Source of the DNA: Gracilibacillus timonensis
Lineage (GTDB): Bacteria; Bacillota; Bacilli; Bacillales; Amphibacillaceae
DNA: 64,000 nucleotides
Direction: 5' to 3'
Assembly: GCF_900086715.1 (NCBI RefSeq)
Contig: NZ_FLKH01000011.1
Location: 124,001 to 188,000, forward strand
Part shown: positions 50,091-59,741 of the stretch, piece after piece
Position numbering within the stretch: position 1 is the first letter of the stretch
Layout of the letters: each line of letters begins with the position of its first letter
Made by a program: the position numbers and the translations under genes
Notes under the pieces: model-generated
Database searches by the model: none
What the model was told of the DNA's origin: nothing
Seen by the model: only the letters and a program-made list of their open reading frames with translations

Positions 50091-51992
50091 ATGTTATCTA
50101 CTAGACAAAAGCAGTTGCTAGCAAGGCTTATCGAAAGTGAACAGTTTATGACGGTGGAGTTTCTGGCCAAGTGGTTGGAAGTCAGCGCGAAAACGGTTCG
50201 AAATGATTTAGACACATTAGCGAGTTTTCTGGAAGGGAGGGACAGCTTGCTACAAAGAGTCCCGGGTAAAGGAGTACAGCTTGTGACCGATAATGAGGAA
50301 AAACTTTTGGAGTCACTAGAGCTTACAGATTCTCTGCTTGATAGAGAAGTTCAGCTAACGATGATTAGTTTGTATCTACTGTTGAATAACAAGGTTACGA
50401 TACAGGATGTAGCGGATGAGTTCTTTCTAAGTCGGACTAGTGTGCAGCACCTTCTTCGAGAAGTGGAGGAGCTCTTTGATCAATATAATTTGCAGCTTTC
50501 TAAAGAAGTCAGGAAAGGTTTATTCGTTTACGGCACAGAACGAAGCAAACGAAAGGCCGTTTTTTATTGGTTAACGAGACAGGGTACTAATCTGGATACG
50601 TTATCAAGATGGTTAGCGATAGCAAGTGCAGAACAGGAACTGGCCGAGGAATGGATAGATATCTGCGAGCAGGAACGTGGTGTGGCATATAGTGAAGATT
50701 CTCGGCCCGCTCTCGCTATTTACTTAATATGGTGGAAACGTCGGGTGGATGGAATGCATATTGTTTTTGTTCCAAAGAAACAGCGGATCGCTAACCCTGT
50801 TTCAGGCGGTGTAGCTACTTATTTAAATCAACTGTCGACGGATCAAGCATTACGAGTAAATGAGGAGAATTTTATCCACCAAATATTTGATCAGATCAAG
50901 GTGGTCAAATATAAATTTGAAGCTAATGATTTGGATCATTATCAAAAGGAATATACTTTTTGCCGTTATCTTATCGACCAAATATCAAGTATTCTTCAGG
51001 TGAATTTATCTGCAGATAGGAAGCTAAACAACGATTTAATATATCATGTGAAAGCAGCATTCCTAAGGATTGAAGAAGGAACGGAGATCGACAATCCTTA
51101 TACGGAAGAAATCAAGATACGATTTCGAGCCATTTACGAGATGGTTCATCAAATCACCCTTGATATAGGGTATCGCTTGATTGCGGCGGAAGTAGCTTAT
51201 CTCACGATGCATATCAGCTCAGCACTAGAACGAAGTAATAGTAAGAGATATTTACCGAATGTGATTGTGGTTTGTACAACGGGATTAGCCACTTCTTCTA
51301 TTCTCATGACCAAGTTAGAGCATATTGAACCAGGATTTAATTTGTTGCGTATTGTTCATTCGCAAGAGCTGGAGCAGGAATTAGATCCAGAGGAGATTGA
51401 TTTTATTCTCACGACGAGTAAACAGGCTGCACCAAATATCAGTGATATCAAAACGTATCGCGTCAGCCCCTTATTATTGGATGACGAGAAAGCCAAAATT
51501 CAACATGAGGCACACAAGATTGTCAATCGCAAACAGCTCCAGCGATTTAATCAGGTATATCAACAGCCAAGGTCTGTTGTGCCAACCCTTTTCGATGAGC
51601 AAATACACTATCACAAGTCCCAAGACTGGTACGAGGCGATTGCACTGGCGGCCCAGCCATTGTTACAAGCAGGCTATATCAAACAAGGCTACATTCAAGA
51701 AATGATTATGTCTGTGGAACGCAATGGCACGTATATGGTATTTCTTCCTAAGGTGGCGTTTGTCCATGCTCATCCAGATAATGTGCTCAAAGAAGGAATC
51801 AGTATGACCATTTTTGATGAAGAACTCGTCTTTGGTTCCAAAAATCCGGAAAAAGTAAAAATCATCATTGTGCTAGCTATTAAAGAGTCTCACAATCAGG
51901 ATTTTCTACAATTATACCGCTACTTGGAGAACCCAGAAGTATTCCATCAATTATTGAATGACCGTAAGGAGAAGTGGAGGAAGAAGAATTGA
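50091..51992 (+). CDS. PTS-regulated transcriptional activator (PRD, EIIB-like, EIIA-like domains)
   Basis: 633 residues from the ATG at 50091. Order: DeoR/HTH_11 (VEFLAKWLEVSAKTVRNDLDTLA), a second helix-turn-helix (VADEFFLSRTSVQHLLREVEE), two PTS regulation domains (the second with HMHIS-like MHISSALERSN), an EIIB-like domain (IVVCTTGLATSSIL) and a C-terminal EIIA-like domain (VAFVHAHPDNVLKEG). This is the MtlR/LicR-type layout. It should activate the PTS operon directly downstream depending on phosphorylation by HPr and the EIIA/EIIB pair. Confidence 0.9.
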   Translation: MLSTRQKQLLARLIESEQFMTVEFLAKWLEVSAKTVRNDLDTLASFLEGRDSLLQRVPGKGVQLVTDNEEKLLESLELTDSLLDREVQLTMISLYLLLNNKVTIQDVADEFFLSRTSVQHLLREVEELFDQYNLQLSKEVRKGLFVYGTERSKRKAVFYWLTRQGTNLDTLSRWLAIASAEQELAEEWIDICEQERGVAYSEDSRPALAIYLIWWKRRVDGMHIVFVPKKQRIANPVSGGVATYLNQLSTDQALRVNEENFIHQIFDQIKVVKYKFEANDLDHYQKEYTFCRYLIDQISSILQVNLSADRKLNNDLIYHVKAAFLRIEEGTEIDNPYTEEIKIRFRAIYEMVHQITLDIGYRLIAAEVAYLTMHISSALERSNSKRYLPNVIVVCTTGLATSSILMTKLEHIEPGFNLLRIVHSQELEQELDPEEIDFILTTSKQAAPNISDIKTYRVSPLLLDDEKAKIQHEAHKIVNRKQLQRFNQVYQQPRSVVPTLFDEQIHYHKSQDWYEAIALAAQPLLQAGYIKQGYIQEMIMSVERNGTYMVFLPKVAFVHAHPDNVLKEGISMTIFDEELVFGSKNPEKVKIIIVLAIKESHNQDFLQLYRYLENPEVFHQLLNDRKEKWRKKN

Positions 51993-52441
51993 AACAGTTG
52001 CAAAAGGATCAAATAGTAGTACAAGTAGAAGCAGAGAACTGGAAAGAGGCGATTGAAGTCTCTGGTCAATTACTAATGGATTCAGGAGCTGTGACCAAGG
52101 AATACGTGCACAGCATGGTTCAATCGGTTGAAGAGAATGGACCCTATATTGTCATTGCTCCTGGGATTGCAATGGCTCATGCAAGACCGAGTGCGAGCGT
52201 ACTTGAAAATGCATTGGCGCTGGCCATTTTAAAGAAGCCTGTTCCCTTTCACAGTAAAGAGAATGATCCAGTCGATTTGGTGTTTTCATTCTCAGCAAAA
52301 GGGGATGCATCGCATCTGAAAATGATCGAACAATTATCCCTGTTTCTGATGAAAGAAGAAGCAGTGAATCAGTTAAGGAATGCACAATCTACCGAAGAAG
52401 CTTATCAAATAATAACAGAAGGAAGTGTGACGAATGAGTAA
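51989..52441 (+). CDS. PTS EIIA component (fructose/mannitol-type fold)
   Basis: 150 residues. The TTG at 51989 overlaps the activator stop (TTGA) and has GGAGG 8 nt upstream, better than the upstream GTG. The phosphorylation site is GIAMAHARPS. It transfers phosphate from HPr to EIIB. It resembles the C-terminal domain of the activator next to it. Confidence 0.9.
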   Translation: MKQLQKDQIVVQVEAENWKEAIEVSGQLLMDSGAVTKEYVHSMVQSVEENGPYIVIAPGIAMAHARPSASVLENALALAILKKPVPFHSKENDPVDLVFSFSAKGDASHLKMIEQLSLFLMKEEAVNQLRNAQSTEEAYQIITEGSVTNE

Positions 52442-52715
52442 ATTAAAAATAATGACAGTATGTGGTTTTGGTTTAGGATCTTCGATGGTATTAAAGATGA
52501 ATTTAGAGGCGGCACTAAAAGACCTAGATATAGAAGCAGATGTAACGACAGGGGATGTGAGTTCGGCAACGGGATCAGACAGTGATTATATTTTCACCAG
52601 CAATGAGCTAGCCGGTAATCTCAAGGCTTCTACCTCTACGCCAGTAGTCGTTATCAATAGCTTTGTTGATAAGAACGAGATTAAAGAAAAGGCACAAGCA
52701 GAAATAAAAGCCTGA
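52434..52715 (+). CDS. PTS EIIB component (ascorbate/lactose-type)
   Basis: 93 residues with the phosphocysteine near the N-terminus in MTVCGFGLGSSMVLK (C10), followed by SDYIFTSNELAGNL. It overlaps the EIIA gene by 8 nt. It phosphorylates the sugar carried by the UlaA-type EIIC. Confidence 0.92.
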   Translation: MSKLKIMTVCGFGLGSSMVLKMNLEAALKDLDIEADVTTGDVSSATGSDSDYIFTSNELAGNLKASTSTPVVVINSFVDKNEIKEKAQAEIKA

Positions 52716-52727
52716 TAACAGGATGTT

Positions 52728-52757
52728 CCAAAAAGTTCCGTTAAGCGAACTTTTTGG
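52728..52757 (+). other. intercistronic hairpin before EIIC
   Basis: Perfect 11-bp stem CCAAAAAGTTC / GAACTTTTTGG with an 8-nt loop, no T run after it. It probably protects or separates mRNA segments rather than terminating. Confidence 0.6.
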
Positions 52758-52791
52758 AGCGTATACGATTTAAGAAAGAGAGGGATAAAAA

Positions 52792-54069
52792 GTGGAATCA
52801 GTTATGAATTTTGTTATTGAAATTATCCGTGAGCCGGCCATCTTTTTAGGCTTAATCGCATTATTAGGTTTACTGTTATTGAGAAAAGATTTTTCGACGA
52901 TTGTATCGGGTACAGCTAAGACGGTGATTGGGGTTGTGATTTTAACCCAAGGGACAAATATCTTGGTTAGCTCGATCGAACCCTTAACGGCAGGGTTTAA
53001 CCTTATGTATGATATTCAGGAGTCTGAGGTCAATCCGGCAATGGGATCAGATCAAGTACTCAGTCAATATGGTACACAGATTGGAATTGCCATGTTGGTA
53101 GCCTTTGCGATCAACTTGCTAGTGGCCCGTTTTACTAAAATTAAACACGTTTTCTTAACCGGTCATATGCTGTTTTGGTTCCCGTTTGTTTTCGTTGCTA
53201 TTGGGGTGGAAAATAATTTAGGGAACACCCAAATGATTATTTTTGCTTCGATTATGACGGCTCTATATATTATTATTGCGCCAGCATTATTACGTCCGTT
53301 TGTTCGGAAAGTAACAGGGTCAGATGATTTTATTATTGGGCACCCAACTACGATCTTATCACTTATTTCCGCAGGGGTTGGTAAGCTGTTTGGTAATAAA
53401 GGAAAGTCATCAGAGGATATCAAGTTTCCAAAGTCTACTGAATTTTTACGGGAAATCAGTATTACTTCCTCGATTACGATGTTTCTCGTTTATCTGGTAG
53501 TAAGTATTATTATCGGGTTTAACACGGCAACAACCACCTTTGGTGCCGAGCAGAATATCGTGATTTACAGCCTAATGCAAGGAGTTCTATTCGGTGCTGG
53601 TTTAACGATTTTATTACTTGGTGTGCGGATGATGCTTGCTGAAATTATTCCTGCCTTCCAAGGGATTTCGCAGAAATGGATTCCTAACGCAGTACCAGCA
53701 CTGGATGCACCGATTTTATTCCCATATGCGCCGAACGCTGTGTTAATCGGTTTTATTGTATCAATGATTACATCGGTGGCAACGATTTTTATTACGGGAA
53801 GTTTAGGTGTTTTTAGTTTTGTAATTGTGCCACTTACCATTACTTGTTTCTTTGAGATAGGGACAGCCGCTATTATCGGAAACGGTACCGGCGGGTTAAA
53901 AGGTGCGATTGGAGGCTCAGCCGTGGCAGGGGTTGTGATGATACTGCTGGTAGGATTATCAGTACCTGTTTTAAATGGCACCATAGCCGATTGGATTGTG
54001 ATCTTTGGTGGAAATGATTTCTCTCTATGGTCATTTATTGGTGATTGGATAGCGAAGATATTTGGATAG
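52792..54069 (+). CDS. PTS EIIC component, ascorbate (UlaA/SgaT) family
   Basis: 425 residues, GTG start after AGAGGGATAAAAA. Many membrane helices; family blocks are REPAIFLGLIALLGLLLLRK, GHMLFWFPFVFVAIGVEN and VPALDAPILFPYAPNAVLIGF. It transports and phosphorylates the substrate together with EIIA/EIIB. The UlaA family includes more than ascorbate carriers, and no ascorbate catabolism genes are nearby, so the substrate is open. Confidence 0.9.
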   Translation: MESVMNFVIEIIREPAIFLGLIALLGLLLLRKDFSTIVSGTAKTVIGVVILTQGTNILVSSIEPLTAGFNLMYDIQESEVNPAMGSDQVLSQYGTQIGIAMLVAFAINLLVARFTKIKHVFLTGHMLFWFPFVFVAIGVENNLGNTQMIIFASIMTALYIIIAPALLRPFVRKVTGSDDFIIGHPTTILSLISAGVGKLFGNKGKSSEDIKFPKSTEFLREISITSSITMFLVYLVVSIIIGFNTATTTFGAEQNIVIYSLMQGVLFGAGLTILLLGVRMMLAEIIPAFQGISQKWIPNAVPALDAPILFPYAPNAVLIGFIVSMITSVATIFITGSLGVFSFVIVPLTITCFFEIGTAAIIGNGTGGLKGAIGGSAVAGVVMILLVGLSVPVLNGTIADWIVIFGGNDFSLWSFIGDWIAKIFG

Positions 54070-54081
54070 GATGGTGAGAAG

Positions 54082-54822
54082 ATGACATACATGAAGGATT
54101 ATCATGCAAAAATTACCGAGGCATTGGATTGGATCTTGGAGAAGGAAGAAAATGAAATTGGCGAGGCGGCTACATGTATGGCAGATGCCGTAATGGCTGG
54201 GCAGTCTATCTATTTATTTGGTGCTTCTCATGCTGGTATTGTTGCGGAAGACGCCTTTTATCGAGCGGGCGGATTTGCCTTATTTAATCCGATTTTCAGC
54301 CCAAGTTTGATGCTCAATGTAGAGCCAGTTACGTTGACCAGTCAATTAGAAAGACTGGAGGGATATGGCGATATCCTGTTAGATGCCAAGCCAGTAAAAG
54401 CAGGCGATGTGCTATTTATTCATTCTGTATCAGGTAGAAATCCGGTAGCGATTGATATGGCATTAGCGGCGAAAGAAAGAGGAGTAACGGTGATAAGCTT
54501 AACGAATGTAACTTACTCCAAACAAGTCTCCTCGCGCCATTCTTCTGGGAAACGTCTATTTGAAGTCAGTGACATCGTGATTGATAATGGCGGTGAACCA
54601 GGGGATGCCGTAGTGTCCATTCAATCTCTTTCGCAAAAGGTTGCTCCTATTTCGACTATAGTGGGAAGCTATACCATTCATTCGATTGTACTAAAGATGA
54701 TTGAGATTTTTGAACAAAAAGGAACAGATATCCCGATTTTTCGAAGTGCTAATTTAGATGGCGGCGATGATTATAACGCGGGGTTATTTGATCGGTATCA
54801 AGACCAGATTCATTATATGTAA
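54082..54822 (+). CDS. SIS-domain phosphosugar protein
   Basis: 246 residues with the SIS (sugar isomerase) fold: SIYLFGASHAGIVAEDAFYRAGG, LFIHSVSGRNPVAIDMA and VTVISLTNVTYS. It belongs to the UPF0309-like group. It follows EIIC by 12 nt and so probably acts on the phosphosugar delivered by the PTS, as isomerase, etherase or deaminase. The partly hydrophobic N-terminal helix is typical. Confidence 0.85.
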   Translation: MTYMKDYHAKITEALDWILEKEENEIGEAATCMADAVMAGQSIYLFGASHAGIVAEDAFYRAGGFALFNPIFSPSLMLNVEPVTLTSQLERLEGYGDILLDAKPVKAGDVLFIHSVSGRNPVAIDMALAAKERGVTVISLTNVTYSKQVSSRHSSGKRLFEVSDIVIDNGGEPGDAVVSIQSLSQKVAPISTIVGSYTIHSIVLKMIEIFEQKGTDIPIFRSANLDGGDDYNAGLFDRYQDQIHYM

Positions 54823-54830
54823 GCAAGAAC

Positions 54831-54862
54831 ACTCCTGTGCTGCTATGGCTCAGGAGTTTTTG
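54831..54862 (+). terminator. intrinsic terminator of the PTS operon
   Basis: Stem ACTCCTG / CAGGAGT with a 13-nt loop followed by TTTTTGC. Confidence 0.75.
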
Positions 54863-54913
54863 CTGTTGACACAGATACTTAACAGGAAGGCTCTTCTTGG
54901 CTGCTCGGTGATG

Positions 54914-56290
54914 TCATTGCACAGCCGTTAAGGAATGGCTCCAATGCTCACCTTTTGGTTCACCAATAATCCCTTGATAGATAGAAAAAATCTGTTCTCC
55001 TCTCAGAAAAGTCCCGGTGACGCGTGTACCAATTTCCATGCCGATATAGGGGCTGTTTTTTGGATGTTTATAATAAAGATCTTCTGGCTGTATGGTATAG
55101 CTTTGACTAGGATCAAGCAATATTAGATCGGCGTCATAACCGGGTGCCAGCCTTCCTTTATTCGGAATGGAGAATCGTTCGGCTGGGTTGGTGGCGATAA
55201 GTTTAGCGAATTGGACGACGCTCATTCCTCGCTTATTAACGGCTAAGTCAAACATGAGGTCAACATTGTTTTGACAGCCGGTTATTCCGCCCATTCCCTC
55301 GAATATATTTCCCTTTTTTAAGGCAGGACTGCACGGAGAGTGATCAGAGCTCAGCCAATCAATGTCGCCATGGAGAAGAGACTGCCATAATGCTTCCTGT
55401 TCGGACGGATATCGAAGCGGCGGCTGACACTTGGCAACTGGACCAAGACGCATGAAATCTTCCGCATTCATTGCAAAATAGTGAGTACATGATTCTAATG
55501 TAATATCTACTCCTTCTTGTTTTGCTTGCTGGATTAATTGCACAGCTTCCCAAGAACTGACATGGACGATGTGGACAGGACATTCTGTTTCTTTAGCAAA
55601 ATAAATAACACGAGATACTGCTTCCACTTCTGCCATGATCGGTCGGGAATCTACAAAATCATAGGTCGTTGTTTTTCCTTGTTTTATTTTCTTTAAAGCC
55701 AGACCATCTGTGATCTCGGCATTTTCACAGTGGATAAGCAGTATTTTGCCGAGCCCAGCAATCTTTCTCATTCCTTCCAATAGAGTGAAGTCATCAATGC
55801 TTTTGAAATCATCTGGTGTTTCCGCTTGATAGGTAGATAGGAAGCATTTAAAGGCTACAACTCCTGCTTCCGTCAATTCCTCCAGGTGTTCGAGGTTGTC
55901 TGGTGTTAAGGCACCATAAAAGGCGTAATCACTATAGTTTTTAGTCGATGCCTTATCTATTTTCTGTTGTAGGGCGTTTCGAGTAGCAGTAGTGGGCAAT
56001 GCGTTCAGCGGCATATCAATATAGGTAGTCGTTCCACCTGCAGCCAGTGCCTTTGATCCCGTTTCAAATCCTTCCCACTCTGTTCTGCCGGGTTCGTTGA
56101 TATGCACATGGGTATCAATCATACCTGGAAGTACATACTGTCCCTTCGCATCAATCACTTCATGTATAGACTGGTGCGGCTGGTCTTTGCTAATTCGTTT
56201 GATTTTCCCATCTATTATCTCCATATTTCCTTCGATGACGTCATCTTCTGTTACTATTTTTCCATTTATAATCATGCTCGCGTGTGACAT
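54914..56290 (-). CDS. allB: allantoinase
   Basis: 458 residues from the ATG at 56290 (AAAGGAGTTTTTCAAT region). It is a cyclic amidohydrolase with metal ligands DTHVHINEPGRTEWE, the carboxylated lysine in AFKCFLS, LIHCENAEI, VHIVHVSS and SSDHSP. The pattern matches bacterial AllB, which opens allantoin to allantoate. Divergent from allantoate amidohydrolase, which makes the pathway assignment firmer than for a lone dihydroorotase-like gene. Confidence 0.88.
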   Translation of the reverse strand: MSHASMIINGKIVTEDDVIEGNMEIIDGKIKRISKDQPHQSIHEVIDAKGQYVLPGMIDTHVHINEPGRTEWEGFETGSKALAAGGTTTYIDMPLNALPTTATRNALQQKIDKASTKNYSDYAFYGALTPDNLEHLEELTEAGVVAFKCFLSTYQAETPDDFKSIDDFTLLEGMRKIAGLGKILLIHCENAEITDGLALKKIKQGKTTTYDFVDSRPIMAEVEAVSRVIYFAKETECPVHIVHVSSWEAVQLIQQAKQEGVDITLESCTHYFAMNAEDFMRLGPVAKCQPPLRYPSEQEALWQSLLHGDIDWLSSDHSPCSPALKKGNIFEGMGGITGCQNNVDLMFDLAVNKRGMSVVQFAKLIATNPAERFSIPNKGRLAPGYDADLILLDPSQSYTIQPEDLYYKHPKNSPYIGMEIGTRVTGTFLRGEQIFSIYQGIIGEPKGEHWSHSLTAVQ

Positions 56291-56469
56291 ATTGAAAAAC
56301 TCCTTTTCCTTATCTAACTTACTGCTCATCATAATCAAGAACACGATAATTGCGAAGTAGTGTGTCAGCTAATGTAACAATGAACTTGAAGCATGATTGT
56401 TTTCATAAGATGATAGGTGCCATAACAAAATAGTTAAAACAGGTCAGTTTTTTAGAGGAGAGATATAGA

Positions 56470-57693
56470 ATGTCTAGTTTGATTTTAGAAAAATTACAGT
56501 GGCTTGCCGGTTATGGCTGGGATGAGCAAGGGGGGATAACGAGACTGGTATACTCAGATGCTTGGCAACAAGCACAGCAGGCCTTGAAGACATGGTTAGA
56601 AGAAGAGGGTTTCAGTGTAGAAGTAGACGCTGCAGGGAACGTCATTGCGTGGATACCAGGTGCGGAATCACCAGATGAATGGATTATGACAGGGTCCCAT
56701 CTAGATACAGTTGTCAGTGGAGGAATATATGATGGTCAATATGGCATTGTTGCTGGAGCCTTGGCTATAGCAAAGCTGGTAAAGGAATATGGAGCCCCAA
56801 AGAAAACCATAGCGGTAGTTGCCTTTGCTGAAGAAGAAGCAAGCAGATTTCCCTTTGCCATGTGGGGAAGCAAGAGTATGTTTGGAAAGGCAACGATAGA
56901 TGATATCAAAGGAATTAAGGATACTGCTGGATTGTTGATGGAACAGGTGATAAAGGAATTGGGATACTCTGGTACACAAGAACCAAGAAAACAAGTAGAA
57001 GCCTTTGTAGAATTGCATATAGAACAAGGTAATGTGTTAGAGACAGAGGAGATCGATGTGGGTATTGTTCATAGTATTGTAGGACAGAGAAGGCTACGGA
57101 TTACTGTTACAGGGGAGGCAAATCACGCGGGAACAACGCCAATGGCTTATCGCAAGGATGCAATGAAGACGGCAAGTCTAATGGTGAATCGTCTCTTGTC
57201 CATAGCAGATGAATGGGGGGATCCGCTTGTGGCAACGGTCGGCCAATTTGAATTAGAGCCAAATATTTCGAATGTCGTACCAGGTAGTGCCCATTTCACT
57301 TTAGACGTTCGTCATATTGATGAGCAATCGTTAGAAGAGGCAGCCAATAAAATGATAGCAGAAATAGAACTAATAGCGAAAGATCAATCCATCGAGGTAG
57401 CTATCGAGACGTGGTTTTCTTCACAGCCTGTGCAAATGAATGAACGGATTATCCAGCAGCTCATACAAAGCTGTAAGAAACAAAAGATCCCATATAAGTC
57501 CATGCACAGTGGTGCTGCCCATGACTCCCAAGTGGTAGCAACAACGGTACCAACAGCGATGTTATTTGTACCGAGTAAATCAGGAATCAGCCATTCGCCT
57601 TTGGAGTTTACGGAAGAAAAGAGTTTGATTCAGGGGATGGAGGTATTAGAAGATACCTTATTTCGATTAGCATATGAAGGTGACAAAAATTAA
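56470..57693 (+). CDS. allC: allantoate amidohydrolase (M20 family)
   Basis: 407 residues of the AllC/N-carbamoyl-amino-acid hydrolase group. Metal-binding blocks: GSHLDTVVSGGIYDGQYGIV, AEEEASRF and ELHIEQGNVLE, with SGAAHDSQ near the end. The role is hydrolysis of allantoate to ureidoglycine and ammonia. A function on related N-carbamoyl compounds cannot be excluded. AGAGGAGAGATATAGA precedes the ATG. Confidence 0.85.
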   Translation: MSSLILEKLQWLAGYGWDEQGGITRLVYSDAWQQAQQALKTWLEEEGFSVEVDAAGNVIAWIPGAESPDEWIMTGSHLDTVVSGGIYDGQYGIVAGALAIAKLVKEYGAPKKTIAVVAFAEEEASRFPFAMWGSKSMFGKATIDDIKGIKDTAGLLMEQVIKELGYSGTQEPRKQVEAFVELHIEQGNVLETEEIDVGIVHSIVGQRRLRITVTGEANHAGTTPMAYRKDAMKTASLMVNRLLSIADEWGDPLVATVGQFELEPNISNVVPGSAHFTLDVRHIDEQSLEEAANKMIAEIELIAKDQSIEVAIETWFSSQPVQMNERIIQQLIQSCKKQKIPYKSMHSGAAHDSQVVATTVPTAMLFVPSKSGISHSPLEFTEEKSLIQGMEVLEDTLFRLAYEGDKN

Positions 57694-57797
57694 AAAGTTT
57701 GGGAAATTATATGACAAGGTGATTGCCGATCGTGCCATAAGTATATAAAAATAGAGATAACAAATAAACAAACACTTTTGTGTAGGAGGATGAATCG

Positions 57798-58853
57798 ATG
57801 TTGAATCGAAGCCGTAATAGAGTTGGGTTGTGGGCAACTGTAGTAGGGTTAGTTTTACTTTTATTAACTGCTTGTGGAGGTGACCAAGGCGGTCAGGCAG
57901 ATGCTTCTTCTGAAGTGTCGACAGCAGACAGCATCACCTTGGGTTATGCAACCTGTGCACACTGTTTACCGATGTCATTAACACCAGATTATGTGGAGGA
58001 TATAGATGTAGAAGCAACAAGCTTTGCTTCAGGTAATGATGTACTGACAGCCTTAGTTTCCGGGAGTTTAGATGTAGCGCAAGTAACCTATCTTCATTAC
58101 ATTACTGCTCTGGATAAAGGATTTGATTTGGTCGCCATATCTGGTCAGATCAATGGAGGATCAGAGATCGTAGTAGGAAATGATGTACCTCTTGAGGCAG
58201 ATGATTGGGATGGATTTAAAGAATTGATTGAAGAGCATAAACAATCTGGTGAGAAATTCCGTGTTGCTGCTTCCAGAGGGAATGCGCAGGATATTCACAT
58301 GCGAGGCGAATTCATGCTGCATGGTATTGATCCCGTAGAAGACCTAGAGATTATTAATATTGCGAACCCTGCTGACCACGCAAGTGCTTTAGAGAGTGGA
58401 GAGGTAGACATGATTTCCACTGTAGAGCCATTCGCTTCACAGATTCGTCTAAGTGAAGCAGGGAAACATTTTGTCTATCCTTATGAACAGGATGCAGGTA
58501 ATTTAACTAATTTAATCGTTACGCGCTCCGATGTGATTGAAGAAAAAGAAGATGCCATATATGAAGTAGTAGATGGCGTGGTGAATTTAGTAGACGGTCT
58601 AGAGGCTGATCCAGAACTTTGGGTAGACGTCTTAGGTGAAAATACTTCTTTAAGTGAAGAGGTTAGTAGAGAAGCATTGGAGAACTCTTTTCCAGATTAT
58701 CAAATGCACTTGGAGGAAACACTGGCCATTGCAAACATGATGGAAGAGCTTAACTATATTCAATCTGATGTGACAGAAGAAGCGGAAGCGAATATGGACT
58801 ATCGCTTTATTGAACAGGCGACGGGTAAAAGCGCCGAAGAATTAGGAAAGTAA
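57798..58853 (+). CDS. NMT1/SsuA-type substrate-binding lipoprotein
   Basis: 351 residues, TAGGAGGATGAATCG before the ATG. The lipobox is LLTAC. The binding domain has ITLGYATCAHCLPM, GSLDVAQVTYLHYITALDKG, ASRGNAQDIHMRGEFMLHG and EVDMISTVEPFASQI. Such proteins bind sulfonates, nitriles, pyrimidine precursors, ureides and similar small compounds. Place in the operon suggests a nitrogen-rich heterocycle or amide. Confidence 0.88.
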   Translation: MLNRSRNRVGLWATVVGLVLLLLTACGGDQGGQADASSEVSTADSITLGYATCAHCLPMSLTPDYVEDIDVEATSFASGNDVLTALVSGSLDVAQVTYLHYITALDKGFDLVAISGQINGGSEIVVGNDVPLEADDWDGFKELIEEHKQSGEKFRVAASRGNAQDIHMRGEFMLHGIDPVEDLEIINIANPADHASALESGEVDMISTVEPFASQIRLSEAGKHFVYPYEQDAGNLTNLIVTRSDVIEEKEDAIYEVVDGVVNLVDGLEADPELWVDVLGENTSLSEEVSREALENSFPDYQMHLEETLAIANMMEELNYIQSDVTEEAEANMDYRFIEQATGKSAEELGK

Positions 58854-58917
58854 TAACGACAAATGGACGAAACGTTGCAAAGCGCCAAAGAGAAAACATA
58901 TCAAAAGGGGAATGAAC

Positions 58918-59727
58918 ATGAAGCTGGCAGAGCAGACAACATCATTTTTATTAAAAATTATCGTCCCAGTTACTTTTATCTTGTTATGGGAGTTTTTATC
59001 AAGGGCAAGCATGATATCAAGTTCTTTGTTACCTGCCCCTTCCAGTATCCTAGCAGCTTTGATAGATTGGGTATTTGGAACAACAGGATTAGTAGAATCA
59101 AATAGTGGTCAGTGGCTGACGGACGCGGGAAATAGTGCACTGAGAGTACTGATTGGATACAGTATTGCGACAGTAGCAGCGATTGCTGTTGGTATTATGA
59201 TTGGCTGGTGGAAGCCGATGGAGAAATTAGTAGAACCGACGATTCAAATGCTCCGTCCGATCCCACCAGTAGCATGGATACCGCTAGCTATTATTTGGTT
59301 TGGGATTGCCGATAAACCAGCGATATTTTTAGTTTTTCTAGCAGCGTTCTTTCCCATTTTAATCAATACGATTCATGGCGTGAAATCAGTTGATAAGAAT
59401 CTGGTGCGTGCTGGAGGCATGATGGGGGCAAAACAATGGCACATCTTACGCTATGTTATTTTACCAGCAGCCCTTCCGAACATTATGGCAGGGATGAGGA
59501 TTGGTATTGGTGCAGCATGGATGTTAACCGTAACGGCAGAGATGGTAGCTGTAAACAGTGGTTTAGGTTATGTGCTTTGGGATTCCTACTATTTCCTAAG
59601 ATATGACTTGGTTATCGCAAGTATGATAAGTATTGGTTTACTAGGATTTTTGACAGATTTCGCCATTAAAAAAGCGAGTCAAGCATTACTTCCGTGGCAA
59701 CGGGGAGCCTCGATTGAAAATATATAG
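58918..59727 (+). CDS. SsuC/TauC-type ABC permease
   Basis: 269 residues, started at the second ATG (58918), which has AAGGGG 7 nt upstream. Six hydrophobic segments; family motifs LLPAPSSILAAL, IPPVAWIPLAIIWFG and EAA loop RAGGMMGAKQWHILRYVILPAALPNI. It acts with the adjacent binding protein and ATPase. Confidence 0.9.
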   Translation: MKLAEQTTSFLLKIIVPVTFILLWEFLSRASMISSSLLPAPSSILAALIDWVFGTTGLVESNSGQWLTDAGNSALRVLIGYSIATVAAIAVGIMIGWWKPMEKLVEPTIQMLRPIPPVAWIPLAIIWFGIADKPAIFLVFLAAFFPILINTIHGVKSVDKNLVRAGGMMGAKQWHILRYVILPAALPNIMAGMRIGIGAAWMLTVTAEMVAVNSGLGYVLWDSYYFLRYDLVIASMISIGLLGFLTDFAIKKASQALLPWQRGASIENI

Positions 59728-59741
59728 GAGGAATGATAAAG